From positions 11,437-41,535 of the forward strand of contig DHIZ01000330.1 in the NCBI GenBank assembly GCA_002404055.1: a DNA stretch of 30,099 nucleotides, written 5' to 3'. The position numbers were made by a program, and so were the translations under genes. Every line of letters starts with the position of its first letter. Positions within the stretch are counted from its first letter, which is position 1. Below, in pieces: positions 7,893 through 16,177 of this stretch. Source of the stretch: Chloroflexi bacterium UBA4733 (GTDB taxonomy: Bacteria > Chloroflexota > UBA4733). Below the pieces are notes generated by a model. The model saw only the letters and a list, made by a program, of their open reading frames with translations. It ran no database searches and was not told the DNA's origin.

Positions 7893-8102
7893 ATGGGCAC
7901 GGCAGCCACCAACGGCGTCCACTGGTCCTATAGCTGCCGACCGGTGGAAGGGCTGGAGATCGAGATGGACCTTCGCAGCACCTGGCAGGAAGTGCGGCTG
8001 CTGGGGTACACCGGCTGCAAGTATTACGCTTACGTTAGCACTGCTGCTTATATACGTACAGTCGCAGATCTACGGCGTTGGATGCGGTATCACTTTGAAT
8101 AA
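7893..8102 (+). pseudogene. Possible gene remnant on the plus strand
   Basis: An open frame from ATG at 7893 has natural-looking codon use over about 50 codons (GVHWSYSCRPVEGLEIEMDL, then LLGYTGCKYYAYV). It then runs 68 bases into the 3' end of the MotB-like gene on the other strand. There is no ribosome site and no recognised domain. I read it as the middle of a lost gene; chance is possible. The rest of the 7783-8034 gap shows nothing further. Confidence 0.25.
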
Positions 8103-8685
8103 AGGCATCCGTAGCGGCATGCCGTAATGGCGGCTCGGTGACCAGCACTCTGTTGACGGCCTGAGCCACAAGCATGCCGAACGGTCGGTTCCCGGGTGGC
8201 GAGGTTCCAAAGGTCTCCATCACGCCGATTTGGATGGAATCGTAACTCCCGCTGCCGCGCTCCTGCAGTTTCTGGCTGACCGCCTGACGGAAGCTTTGCC
8301 GCACCTGCGCCTGCGCGGAAGAATCATCGCGCAACAATCCGCTGGTATCGACAGTGATCTCAAAGACAAGCGCCTTCGGATCAATGACTGCTGAGCAGAC
8401 GGCGGTTGGTGTTCGCGTTGGTATTGGCGTTGAGGTAGGCGTTGGCGTCGCCGTGTGTGTTGGTACAACGGTTGTCGTGGCTGCCGGCGTTGGGGTCGGC
8501 ACTAGCGTTGCGGTGCTTGTTGCCAAAATCACAGGCGTCGGGGTCAGCGTTGGCATTGGGGTGGCTGGTGGCGCGCTGCCGACAGTGTTTGCGGCGAAGA
8601 AGAGCACTGCTAGCGCCAGCATGAGATCAGCAAAAAGCCAGCCACTGAGCGAAACGGTGTCACGAAAGGGCTGAAACGGCTGCAT
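8035..8685 (-). CDS. MotB/OmpA-like single-TM envelope protein with Pro/Thr linker
   Basis: The 216-residue protein has one N-terminal TM helix (about 15-35, WLFADLMLALAVLFFAAN) with Asp20 in an AD-L-M context. This is the arrangement of the ion-binding Asp in MotB and ZorB. A Pro/Thr/Ala-rich linker of about 55 residues follows (40-95). A globular end, about 97-216, has the strand-helix-strand order of OmpA/MotB peptidoglycan-binding domains: VFEITVD, a helix to about 145, IQIGVMETFGT...GNRP, a helix and the last strand AVDLRLYVYK. The usual N-x2-L-S-x2-R-A signature is eroded, so wall binding is inferred. It is the last gene of the seven-gene operon, six bases after the coiled-coil gene. 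It could be a stator-like or tethering subunit. Confidence 0.72.
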   Translation of the reverse strand: MQPFQPFRDTVSLSGWLFADLMLALAVLFFAANTVGSAPPATPMPTLTPTPVILATSTATLVPTPTPAATTTVVPTHTATPTPTSTPIPTRTPTAVCSAVIDPKALVFEITVDTSGLLRDDSSAQAQVRQSFRQAVSQKLQERGSGSYDSIQIGVMETFGTSPPGNRPFGMLVAQAVNRVLVTEPPLRHAATDAFIQSDTASNAVDLRLYVYKQQC

Positions 8686-8691
8686 TGCAGA

Positions 8692-10224
8692 CTACCGCCT
8701 AAATATCCGAAAGGGCCCGTCATGATCACCTTTGGCAACGCCGCTGACGGCGAGACCTTGTTGGATGATCTTGTCCATCTGTTGCTGCGCCATTTCTTGC
8801 GTGGTGAGCAACCTGGCCAGCCGCGCGTCGAACGCGGCGAGGGCGGCGGCCGCCTTCTCCACGCCCTCGACAGCGCGCTGAACACGCTGCTCCGAGGCCT
8901 GCGCCGCGGCCGCCAGCCGGTTAGCAGAAGTTGCGTTCTTCGTACCTGCGTCGCTGAGCGAGCTTGCCGCACCGGTCTCCGCCGACACAGCGAGGGTAAG
9001 CTGCCCCGTCAGTGTGGAAAGCCCGGCGCCGGTCTGCTGTAAGGTGCTGCTGACCGCCCGTAGGTCAACTGCCGCTTGCTGGAGCTGGCTGGTGGTTCCT
9101 CCCGTGGCCGCCAATACATCGCCAAGCGCCTTGGCCGCCTGTTGTGAACTGGAACTTGCCGCTTGATAGGCCTGGAACTCTTTGGTCAGGTAGTCGCGGA
9201 GTTCGGCTATGTTGGCACCGATTTGGTTCGCCGTTTGACCAAACGCCGCCTGCCCGATGGCCGCCTTTTCAACCGTGTCTTGCATGAGTAACGCGGTTTG
9301 CTTTAGCGTGTCTACGGCGCCGATGTGCGCGCTGTTATGCGTTCCAAGGGCCGCCGCCATGGCCTTGAGCGCCACTTCCAGTTCTAATTCTCGTTGCTCA
9401 AGCGCACTGGTACGTGAGTCGAGCGTGGCGGCCAGCCTCTGAAAGAGCTCAATGGCAGCCTTTGTCTCGTTGCTGCCGCGCAAGATCTGTTCGGCTCCCC
9501 TGCGAAAACCGGTAGCAACGCGCTCAAGATCACGGAGCAGGCCTTCACGTTCGTCAGCGATCTTGGCGATGCGTTCCCGCTCGGCGCGCAACTCGTTGAG
9601 CAACAACTCGTTGCTAGCGCGTACCTGGTCGAGCAGCCCTTGCGACGAATTTCGTTCGGCAATGACGAGGCTGGCTTGCCATGCCATGCGGTGCAAACGG
9701 TCACCAAGCTGCTGGGCCTGCGTCTCGCGTTGCGCTTGTGCCACATTGATCTGGCTATGTAAGCGCCAGGTCAGGAAGAGCATGACGCCCAACAGGATAA
9801 CGTCGAAGAAGGCAACGTGACTCAAAGTGATCCATGACCACGGCGCTGCCAGGTGACCGTCGAACCCTTCCTCCCACAGCAGCAAGAACGGGCGCGTCAG
9901 GAGCGTCGGGTCGGCCGTCACCGCCGACCGGTAGCCTTTGGTAGCCACGCCCAGACTGAACCAGGTAAGGGCGATTGGCATGAGCGCGAGTAGGTTACGC
10001 CATCGCTCATCGCGAGCGACAGTAGGACTTACAAGAGGCTGCCGCCGCAAACGGTCGGTGGTTCCATCGGGATTAATCGCCCCGATGACGTCTACTCCGT
10101 CCCAGGCCCGGGTGTCAGCATTCGTACTGACGGCCAGACTGAGGGCAGCAAGGCGATCCGCGCACGTCGGGTCGATCGGTCGCACCTCTCCGGCCAACGC
10201 GACGAGGTCAGCGTCTAGACTCAC
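8692..10224 (-). CDS. Two-TM protein with very long cytoplasmic coiled coil
   Basis: The 510-residue protein has an N-terminal soluble part (1-75) and TM helices at about 77-95 (LLALMPIALTWFSLGVA) and 132-153 (ITLSHVAFFDVILLGVMLFL). About 340 residues of Ala/Gln/Glu/Leu-rich heptads follow (160-500), with runs such as AAVDLRAVSSTLQQTGAGL resembling chemoreceptor signalling helices. No catalytic domain is visible. A membrane base with a long helical tail, paired with a MotB-like protein, is reminiscent of ZorA/ZorB and MotA/MotB. However, I see only two TM helices and no clear MotA signature, so homology is not claimed. The start overlaps the kinase stop by four bases (ATGA). Confidence 0.75.
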   Translation of the reverse strand: MSLDADLVALAGEVRPIDPTCADRLAALSLAVSTNADTRAWDGVDVIGAINPDGTTDRLRRQPLVSPTVARDERWRNLLALMPIALTWFSLGVATKGYRSAVTADPTLLTRPFLLLWEEGFDGHLAAPWSWITLSHVAFFDVILLGVMLFLTWRLHSQINVAQAQRETQAQQLGDRLHRMAWQASLVIAERNSSQGLLDQVRASNELLLNELRAERERIAKIADEREGLLRDLERVATGFRRGAEQILRGSNETKAAIELFQRLAATLDSRTSALEQRELELEVALKAMAAALGTHNSAHIGAVDTLKQTALLMQDTVEKAAIGQAAFGQTANQIGANIAELRDYLTKEFQAYQAASSSSQQAAKALGDVLAATGGTTSQLQQAAVDLRAVSSTLQQTGAGLSTLTGQLTLAVSAETGAASSLSDAGTKNATSANRLAAAAQASEQRVQRAVEGVEKAAAALAAFDARLARLLTTQEMAQQQMDKIIQQGLAVSGVAKGDHDGPFRIFRR

Positions 10225-12170
10225 GGCTTCAGCCCACTCTCGTGACCAGCAATTGCCTGTTGAAGGTCAAGCTGTGGCGCATTCCGGTGTTGCGCCGCCC
10301 GAATGCGCCGCTCAAACTGCCCAGCCTCCTGAGCTCGTAGGTCACGTCCCCACTGGACGTAGGTCGCGCGTCCGCGCTCGCCAAGGTCCGCCGGTAGGCT
10401 ATCGGGGAAGCGAGCGTGTAGTCGCCGCCAGAGCAGCGCGCAGGCTTCGTCTCCAGCGCCAAGCACTGAACGGAATGCAGCGAGGAGAGCGAGCCGCTCA
10501 TCCTCAGTCTCGAGCAGATCCCACGGCAAGTTTGCGCCGCCAGCTCCGGCAGCGCGGGCCTTTCGCAATTCCTGGATAACGGTACCGTCAGTCGCACCGG
10601 CCTGCATTGCCTCGAGCACACCTTGCTTTGTCGAGGCGGCTGTCGCTTGCGCACTTTCGAGCTCTGCCGCTGCGCCTATCGTTGCCGCTGGGCGTTCCCA
10701 GGTGATCGGCAACACGGCCGGCGGCTTGCTGTCAACTGGATGCTTTCCTGCCAGCACACGAAGCCGCGCTTCTCGCACGCGACTTCCAAGCATTGTTGCA
10801 TCAGCGGCGCAGCCCAGCGACAGCGCTTGCTCCCAGGCTGCCACCAAAGCGACGTCGTCGTTCCCCTGGGCGGCCGCCAACAGATTCCGAACGGCCGACT
10901 GCCTCTGCTGAGTGAGTTCGACGGCCACCCGTTCGCTCGGGCGCATCTGATCGAGCTGGAGGGCAGCATCGGCCGACATCGTGAGGACAGCCTGTTCATT
11001 GGCGTCGCGCAGAGCTTGACGCATCCTCGCCAGCGCCTGCCGACGCGCGTGATGGTCGGCAAGGGACTGCTGCTCTCCAGGCATGAGCAACTGCTGCAAC
11101 TGGGGCCACTGGTTCAGGAGCCCAGCGATCCTGTTGTCCAGGGTGGCGGCGAGTGCGGCACGCAACTGTTGCAGCGCTTCGGACCACGGCGACCGTGCAG
11201 CAACAGGGATTGGAACCAGAGGAGGCGACGCGTTCGTGAGCAAGCTGGCAAAGGCGAGCGCCGATTGCGGGCGGTCAACGGCCCGAATTGCCATCGCCTG
11301 CATAACAGCGTCACTCGTCGGGACGCTCACATTACCGTTGATAGCATGCGGCGCCGACAACAGTACGCCGGTGGCCCTGTCAGGAGATCCGACCGGTATT
11401 ACACCACAGAGGAGGTGATACATGGTGGCCCCGAGCGCGTAGATGTCGGTGCCCGGCCCATACCTGCCTTGCTTCGCGTATTGTTCCAACGGGGCATAGC
11501 CTGGCGACACGATCTGGGTCATCAGCCGCGTATGCCCCATCGCGAATTCCCGCGCGGACCCGAAATCGAGCAGCACAATGCGTCCGCCGGTGGTGAGCAT
11601 GATGTTGTCAGGCTTCAGGTCACGGTGCAGGATTCCCTTGGCATGGACCTCGTGCAACGCCTTGGCAACGTCCACAATGTAGCGCACCGCATCCAGTTCC
11701 GGCAATGCGCCTCGCCGCTGCACCAGATCATACAGGCTCTGGCCATCAACGAGTTCCATCGCCATGTAGACGGTGTTGTGCTCCTGGAACGCCGTGTAGA
11801 CCCGGACGATGTTGGGCTGGGCAAACCGGGCGAGCGCCTGCGCCTCATCGAGAAAACGCGTACACGCTTGCTGAAATTCGGCCGGCGACATTTTCGGTCC
11901 TGGCACAATGGTCAAGCCCTGTCGTGTGGCGCCCTCCGGAAACAGTTCCTTGATCGCCACCGGCGCTTGCTGAGGGACATAGGTGCCGCGGTAGGTGATG
12001 CCAAATCCCCCTTGGCCGAGCACCCGCTCCACCACGAAGTCACCGCCATGCAGGCTCGTGCCTGGTGGGAGTGCGAACGTCTGAGCCGGCGGCACCTGGA
12101 GCAGGCTGCCACAAGCTGTACACCGCGTCGCGCCCGGCGGATTGACGGCGCCACAGGTTGAACACTGCAT
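10221..12170 (-). CDS. Zinc-ribbon Ser/Thr protein kinase (649 residues)
   Basis: An N-terminal zinc ribbon (C3-x2-C6, C17-x2-C20) precedes a complete Hanks-type kinase at about 43-315. It has the glycine loop GQGGFG (52-57), K74 in VAIKE, the helix-C Glu in DEAQ, HRDLKPDN (D184, N189) and DFG (D202), and the activation-segment SPGYAPLEQY. All catalytic residues are present, so it should be active. The remaining 330 residues are helical and Ala/Gln/Leu-rich, without TM segment or PASTA repeats, so the kinase is cytosolic. Glycine loop, LFPEGA/FFPEGA and GYAPLEQY are shared with the kinase gene just upstream, which makes the two close paralogues. Gaps on both sides are four bases or an overlap, placing it inside the operon. 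Confidence 0.93.
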   Translation of the reverse strand: MQCSTCGAVNPPGATRCTACGSLLQVPPAQTFALPPGTSLHGGDFVVERVLGQGGFGITYRGTYVPQQAPVAIKELFPEGATRQGLTIVPGPKMSPAEFQQACTRFLDEAQALARFAQPNIVRVYTAFQEHNTVYMAMELVDGQSLYDLVQRRGALPELDAVRYIVDVAKALHEVHAKGILHRDLKPDNIMLTTGGRIVLLDFGSAREFAMGHTRLMTQIVSPGYAPLEQYAKQGRYGPGTDIYALGATMYHLLCGVIPVGSPDRATGVLLSAPHAINGNVSVPTSDAVMQAMAIRAVDRPQSALAFASLLTNASPPLVPIPVAARSPWSEALQQLRAALAATLDNRIAGLLNQWPQLQQLLMPGEQQSLADHHARRQALARMRQALRDANEQAVLTMSADAALQLDQMRPSERVAVELTQQRQSAVRNLLAAAQGNDDVALVAAWEQALSLGCAADATMLGSRVREARLRVLAGKHPVDSKPPAVLPITWERPAATIGAAAELESAQATAASTKQGVLEAMQAGATDGTVIQELRKARAAGAGGANLPWDLLETEDERLALLAAFRSVLGAGDEACALLWRRLHARFPDSLPADLGERGRATYVQWGRDLRAQEAGQFERRIRAAQHRNAPQLDLQQAIAGHESGLKP

Positions 12171-12174
12171 CGCG

Positions 12175-14841
12175 CTACTGCGCTTGGATTAGCGCGGCAA
12201 TGTCGTCGGTGCCGATGTCGACTGTGGACTTGTGGCCGTCGACCGTTGCGTTAACCGTGCCGCCTACCAATTGAAAACCGACCGGATGCGTCAGGCTGTT
12301 CACCCACAACACGAGCAACTTCCCCGTCCCCCAGTACTCAGCATCAACTGATGTAATCTGCCCAAGCGGCTTGGTCCATAGGCGTGCGGGGCGTGCGTCA
12401 AAGTACACCGCCTTCGAGGTGATGATCAGTTGGCCGCCATGTTCGGGAAGCCAGGCGCCCTGGCTACTGTGCTTGTGCCGGACGGCTGGGCAACACCACA
12501 GAAGGCGATCAGTGGACGGGATACGGAAGCCGGATGGGAGGGACGCTAAATTGTCCACTTGCCCGTGGATCACGGCGTCACGGAGTGTAGACTTTATGCG
12601 CGCGTCAAGGTTGGAGGCATGCTCTTTCTGCTCTCGCTCAAACTGTTGCGTGGCTTGCTCCTTCCGTGTCTGAAGGTCAGTCAATTCGGCTCGTAGCTGC
12701 CGTTCCTCTTCCCCGCCGGGCAAGCCTACACTGAGGCGTTGCCAGTCCGCCCTGGCCCAGTCTTGCCCGACACGGGAGTTGAGCGGGGCAATCGGCGCCC
12801 AGACGAGCTTGTAGCCAATGTCTACAAAGTCAAACTCGGTGCGACAGCCTGGGCAGAGAAGGCCCGGCTGCAAGCTGCGCTTCCCGTAGCCGGCGAGTAC
12901 CCACCACCGCGTCGAAGTGGGCTTGCTGCGCCCCGGCTCGACCCAGGTGGGCACTCCGCCGGGACACTGGAAGAGCTGCAGCGTGTCGGCCTTCCGATCA
13001 TAATCGAATTCTGCCGCGCAGCCGGAACAGACGTGGTCACCGGAAGCGAGCGGGAGACCACGCGCAAGTTTTGCCCATGCGTTGACGTAAAACGTCTTAC
13101 CGGCGTAACCGCTGCCGGGACTGTCCTGCTTGGCAACGATCTCAAGACGCCAAAGCCCGCTGTCAAGTACGTCGAACTCGGCATGGCAGCCTGATTCGCA
13201 TACCATTGCCTGCCGGCTGCGCCCAGAGAGGGTCTGCCAGGCGTCGACCTGCTGCTCCTTTCCCGGTTGAAGGCCCTGGGACGCGGCTCCGTGGCCACCA
13301 CTCACAAACCTCGCGGTGCTTCCCTGGATGGTGAACTGTGCGCTACAGAACGAGCAACTGGCAGCCGCGCTTCGGCCGATGCCAAAGAGGGTGCGTTTTC
13401 GTTCAACGACGCCACGACGGCAACAGGGGCAGGTGAAGGCCTGCGTGCCAAGGTAGCGCTCGGTGAGATGACCGCTCCGACACACCGGGCATTGGCCAGT
13501 ATCGAGTTTGCGGTCGTTCAGGCGCCCGTTAAAGCACAGCGGGCACGTGCCGTCGAAGGCGCCGCGAACGATCGAGAGTGCTGCCTGATGGCAACCCGGG
13601 CAGGTATCCTCCTGCTTTGGGAGTTGCGCGAGCAGCGGGCCAAAGGCAGCAACCTGACTTTCCAACTGGCGCAGACGATCCTCGGCAGGGAATGAAGGCG
13701 CCACACTCGCCATGAGCTGCTGTCGTTCCTCGCCCATCTGCTTGAGTTGGACCTCGAACGGCTTGAATGCTCTCGGCCCAGTGGCATTGGGGACTTGAGC
13801 TGGCGTCGGTACTGGTTTGGCTCCTGTGGAGCGGCGCGCTGGAGCAGGTAGGCTGGACGGCTGACTTGCAGCCGGTGGTAAGGGCGGAGCGCCAGCCAGA
13901 AACGCCGCGACAAAGTCGGCCACGGTTTGTGGCCGTTGGTCGGCACGCACGGCGAGCGCCCACATCACCGCATCACTGGTAGCACGGCTCACCTGCGGGT
14001 TGAGCTCGCTCGGCGCGGAGATGGTCAAGCCGATGGCGCGGTCGGTCGCTGTTGCAGGCGCCGTACCCGTCAACAGGTGGTAGAGGGTGGCTCCTAACGA
14101 GTAAATGTCCGTGTAGGGGCCAAAGCGAGCCTGGCTGCCGTACTGCTCCAGCGGCGCGTATCCCGGCGTCAACACCTGAGTCATCTGCCGTGTATGGCCG
14201 GAAGCGAACTGCCTGGACGCCCCGAAATCGATCAGCGCGACCCGACCGTCCGCTGTTACCAGAATATTTTCCGGTTTGATGTCTCGATGCAGCACTCCAG
14301 CGCCGTGAACTGCCGTCAACGCCTTGCAGACCTCGCGCATGTACCCCACAACCACCGCCTCACCGAGCGGCGAATGTTGCTCCAGCATGGCGGCGAGTGT
14401 TTGCCCACGCAGGTACTCCATCACCATGTACGAAGATGCGTTCTCTTCAAACACTGAATGGACCTGCACGATGTTGGGATGACTGAGCCGGGCGATGGTC
14501 CGTGCCTCTTCTGTGAAGCGCGTGCGCAGTGTGGTGAAATCGGTAATCGAAAGCGTCGCCGGGGGTACGATGCTCGTGCCCTGCCGTCTCGCCCCTTCCG
14601 GGAAAAACTCCTTGATGGCCACCGATCGCTGCAATCGCACGTCACTGCCGAGGTAGGTGATACCGAAACCACCTTGGCCAAGGATCTTGCCCACGGAAAA
14701 AGCCCCGCTTTGCAGAACCGTACCCGTTGGCAGCCCTTGTGTCGGTGCGTTGAGACCGACAGGCGACATCGCTGCCCCACAGGTTCCACACTGCAGCGCA
14801 GCGCCTGCTACGGCGGCATTACAAACGGGGCAGCGTGCCAT
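12175..14841 (-). CDS. Large Ser/Thr kinase with zinc ribbons, coiled coil and PH-like end (888 residues)
   Basis: The order is: N-terminal zinc ribbon (C4-x2-C7, C18-x2-C21); active kinase about 47-305 with GQGGFG (55-60), K77, E112, HRDIKPEN (D187, N192) and DFG (D205); a Pro-rich linker; and a block of zinc-finger-like pairs at about 410-520 (CPGC, CPLC, CPVC, CPCC, CSFC). Three EFD-containing ribbons follow near 545, 605 and 660 (CESGCHAEFD, CSGCAAEFD, CPGCRTEFD), then a short coiled coil at about 700-745. A final domain at about 770-888 has GGQLIITSKAVYFDAR, the look of a GRAM/PH-like fold. I know no named protein with this layout. The ribbons and PH-like end are probably docking surfaces for targets or membrane. 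There is no TM helix. Confidence 0.92.
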   Translation of the reverse strand: MARCPVCNAAVAGAALQCGTCGAAMSPVGLNAPTQGLPTGTVLQSGAFSVGKILGQGGFGITYLGSDVRLQRSVAIKEFFPEGARRQGTSIVPPATLSITDFTTLRTRFTEEARTIARLSHPNIVQVHSVFEENASSYMVMEYLRGQTLAAMLEQHSPLGEAVVVGYMREVCKALTAVHGAGVLHRDIKPENILVTADGRVALIDFGASRQFASGHTRQMTQVLTPGYAPLEQYGSQARFGPYTDIYSLGATLYHLLTGTAPATATDRAIGLTISAPSELNPQVSRATSDAVMWALAVRADQRPQTVADFVAAFLAGAPPLPPAASQPSSLPAPARRSTGAKPVPTPAQVPNATGPRAFKPFEVQLKQMGEERQQLMASVAPSFPAEDRLRQLESQVAAFGPLLAQLPKQEDTCPGCHQAALSIVRGAFDGTCPLCFNGRLNDRKLDTGQCPVCRSGHLTERYLGTQAFTCPCCRRGVVERKRTLFGIGRSAAASCSFCSAQFTIQGSTARFVSGGHGAASQGLQPGKEQQVDAWQTLSGRSRQAMVCESGCHAEFDVLDSGLWRLEIVAKQDSPGSGYAGKTFYVNAWAKLARGLPLASGDHVCSGCAAEFDYDRKADTLQLFQCPGGVPTWVEPGRSKPTSTRWWVLAGYGKRSLQPGLLCPGCRTEFDFVDIGYKLVWAPIAPLNSRVGQDWARADWQRLSVGLPGGEEERQLRAELTDLQTRKEQATQQFEREQKEHASNLDARIKSTLRDAVIHGQVDNLASLPSGFRIPSTDRLLWCCPAVRHKHSSQGAWLPEHGGQLIITSKAVYFDARPARLWTKPLGQITSVDAEYWGTGKLLVLWVNSLTHPVGFQLVGGTVNATVDGHKSTVDIGTDDIAALIQAQ

Positions 14842-14857
14842 GTCTTCCTCGCTGTCG

Positions 14858-16177
14858 TCAGACGCCCGTGAGCCGGCGAATCTCGTCGTCGGAAGGCAAG
14901 CCCTGTTGGTTGAGGCTGCCGGTCTTCACCGTCTTCGTGCGACTGCCCAGGCTCATGGTACGAGAGGTATTACCGGTGAGCTTACCCGTCTGATCCAGTT
15001 CATCTAACGCCTGGCGCAGCGTCTGCGTCATCGCCGCGTTGCCCAGGCGCTGCGTCATGTTTGACGCCATCTGAAGCGTTTGGCGAGCCTGCGCCGGGTT
15101 ATGCGTCGCCTGACCCACCGCCTGATGTACCAGGTTGTCAACATTCTTCTGCCGGACGTAACCCAACACCTCCTCATCCACCTGAGCGATAGCGCGCTCA
15201 TCATCACTGAACGTGACGAAGAGGTCCTCTGGACTGAAATCGTCCTGCTGCTGCAGCCCCGGCGCGGTGGCATGCAGGAGCAGTTGCGCCAGCCGCACCC
15301 GGCTGACCGGGCGCGCCAGTCCGGCGATCGTGAACTCCAGCAGGAACATGGTGTAATCGCCAGCGGCGACGTTCCCCAGTCGATAGGGTGCTTCGGCGGC
15401 CGTCACCTCTGCCAGGCTGGGATAGACGCGCGTCAAGGCGCTGAGCGAGACGCCTTTGACCTGCTTGACTTCGGCCTGGAGATCTGTCACGACCTCTCGT
15501 ACCGACGACGCCAACTCCTGATTGAGAATGCTGGGCAGATCACCCAGCTTTTGCAGGTGGTAGGGACGGCCGCCGCTCGCCTCAGCGACGTCACGAAGCA
15601 AGTCGGCGTTGTACTCGTCACCAATGCCGATCGCGATGATCGGAGCATTTGCAGCGCCAAAGCGGACTGACAATTCCTTGCAGCCACGCGCGTTGGTCGT
15701 CTGGCCATCGGTCAGCAGGATCGCGCGTTTCGCCTGATCCGGGCCTACTTTGACCAATTCTTGCAGCGCCTGCTCCATGCCCGCATCCATGCGGGTACCG
15801 CCGCCGTACTTGCGCAGTTCTTCCACCGCCGCGTGGGCCGGTTGGCGATCATTGAGCGGGTCCAGGGCCCGCAGCACTCTGGCGCCGCTGGAGAACTGCA
15901 CGACGGCTAGCCGGTCGCGTTCTTCCAACCGAACATCGTCGATCAGGGTGTGCGCAGCTTGAATCGCCTGGTCGATCTTCTTCTGCTTGCCCTTTTGGTC
16001 CTCGGCGGCCTCGTACATGGAGCCGCTCGTATCAACCACCAGCGCAAAGGCCAACGGCGGACGAGCATTCGCCACCCGCGCTTCCGGAATCAGCTTCAAA
16101 AGGACAAAGAGTTTCTGAGGATCGGCCGACCCAGCGCGCATGGCAGACCGATGTGGTATGAGGTCAATGTTCAGCAC
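14858..16177 (-). CDS. von Willebrand factor A domain protein with Ser/Thr-rich tail
   Basis: The 439-residue cytosolic protein has a vWA domain at about 40-235 with a complete metal-ion site: DTSGSM (D49, S51, S53), Thr in GGGTRMD and Asp in LLTDGQ. A beta-rich part (about 240-330) and a helical part (about 335-400) follow. The last 39 residues hold a basic, Ser/Thr-dense segment (SRTMSLGSRTKTVKTGSL), a plausible phosphorylation site for the two operon kinases and ligand for the FHA protein. vWA proteins act as metal-dependent docking scaffolds, often with MoxR, TerY or PP2C partners. The start overlaps the phosphatase gene by seven bases, and the next kinase starts 16 bases after the stop. 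Confidence 0.9.
   Translation of the reverse strand: MLNIDLIPHRSAMRAGSADPQKLFVLLKLIPEARVANARPPLAFALVVDTSGSMYEAAEDQKGKQKKIDQAIQAAHTLIDDVRLEERDRLAVVQFSSGARVLRALDPLNDRQPAHAAVEELRKYGGGTRMDAGMEQALQELVKVGPDQAKRAILLTDGQTTNARGCKELSVRFGAANAPIIAIGIGDEYNADLLRDVAEASGGRPYHLQKLGDLPSILNQELASSVREVVTDLQAEVKQVKGVSLSALTRVYPSLAEVTAAEAPYRLGNVAAGDYTMFLLEFTIAGLARPVSRVRLAQLLLHATAPGLQQQDDFSPEDLFVTFSDDERAIAQVDEEVLGYVRQKNVDNLVHQAVGQATHNPAQARQTLQMASNMTQRLGNAAMTQTLRQALDELDQTGKLTGNTSRTMSLGSRTKTVKTGSLNQQGLPSDDEIRRLTGV

Noticed and set aside
7652..7912. 86-codon minus-strand ORF ending at the sulfatase start with a GTGA overlap
   Set aside because: Ala/Gly-rich with no protein-like pattern; the overlap is probably chance.
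8400..8570. Repetitive GTTGGCGTTGG-like stretch, considered as a tandem repeat or CRISPR-like array
   Set aside because: It encodes the Pro/Thr linker of the MotB-like protein; repeat units vary and there are no spacers. No CRISPR array was seen anywhere in the window.
8354..8674. Gly/Val-rich plus-strand ORF opposite the MotB-like linker
   Set aside because: It is the reverse complement of the Pro/Thr codon repeats and has no ribosome site.
10623..12161. 512-codon plus-strand ORF opposite the 649-residue kinase
   Set aside because: Shadow of a well-supported kinase gene in GC-rich DNA; composition is Arg/His-rich and no domain is seen.
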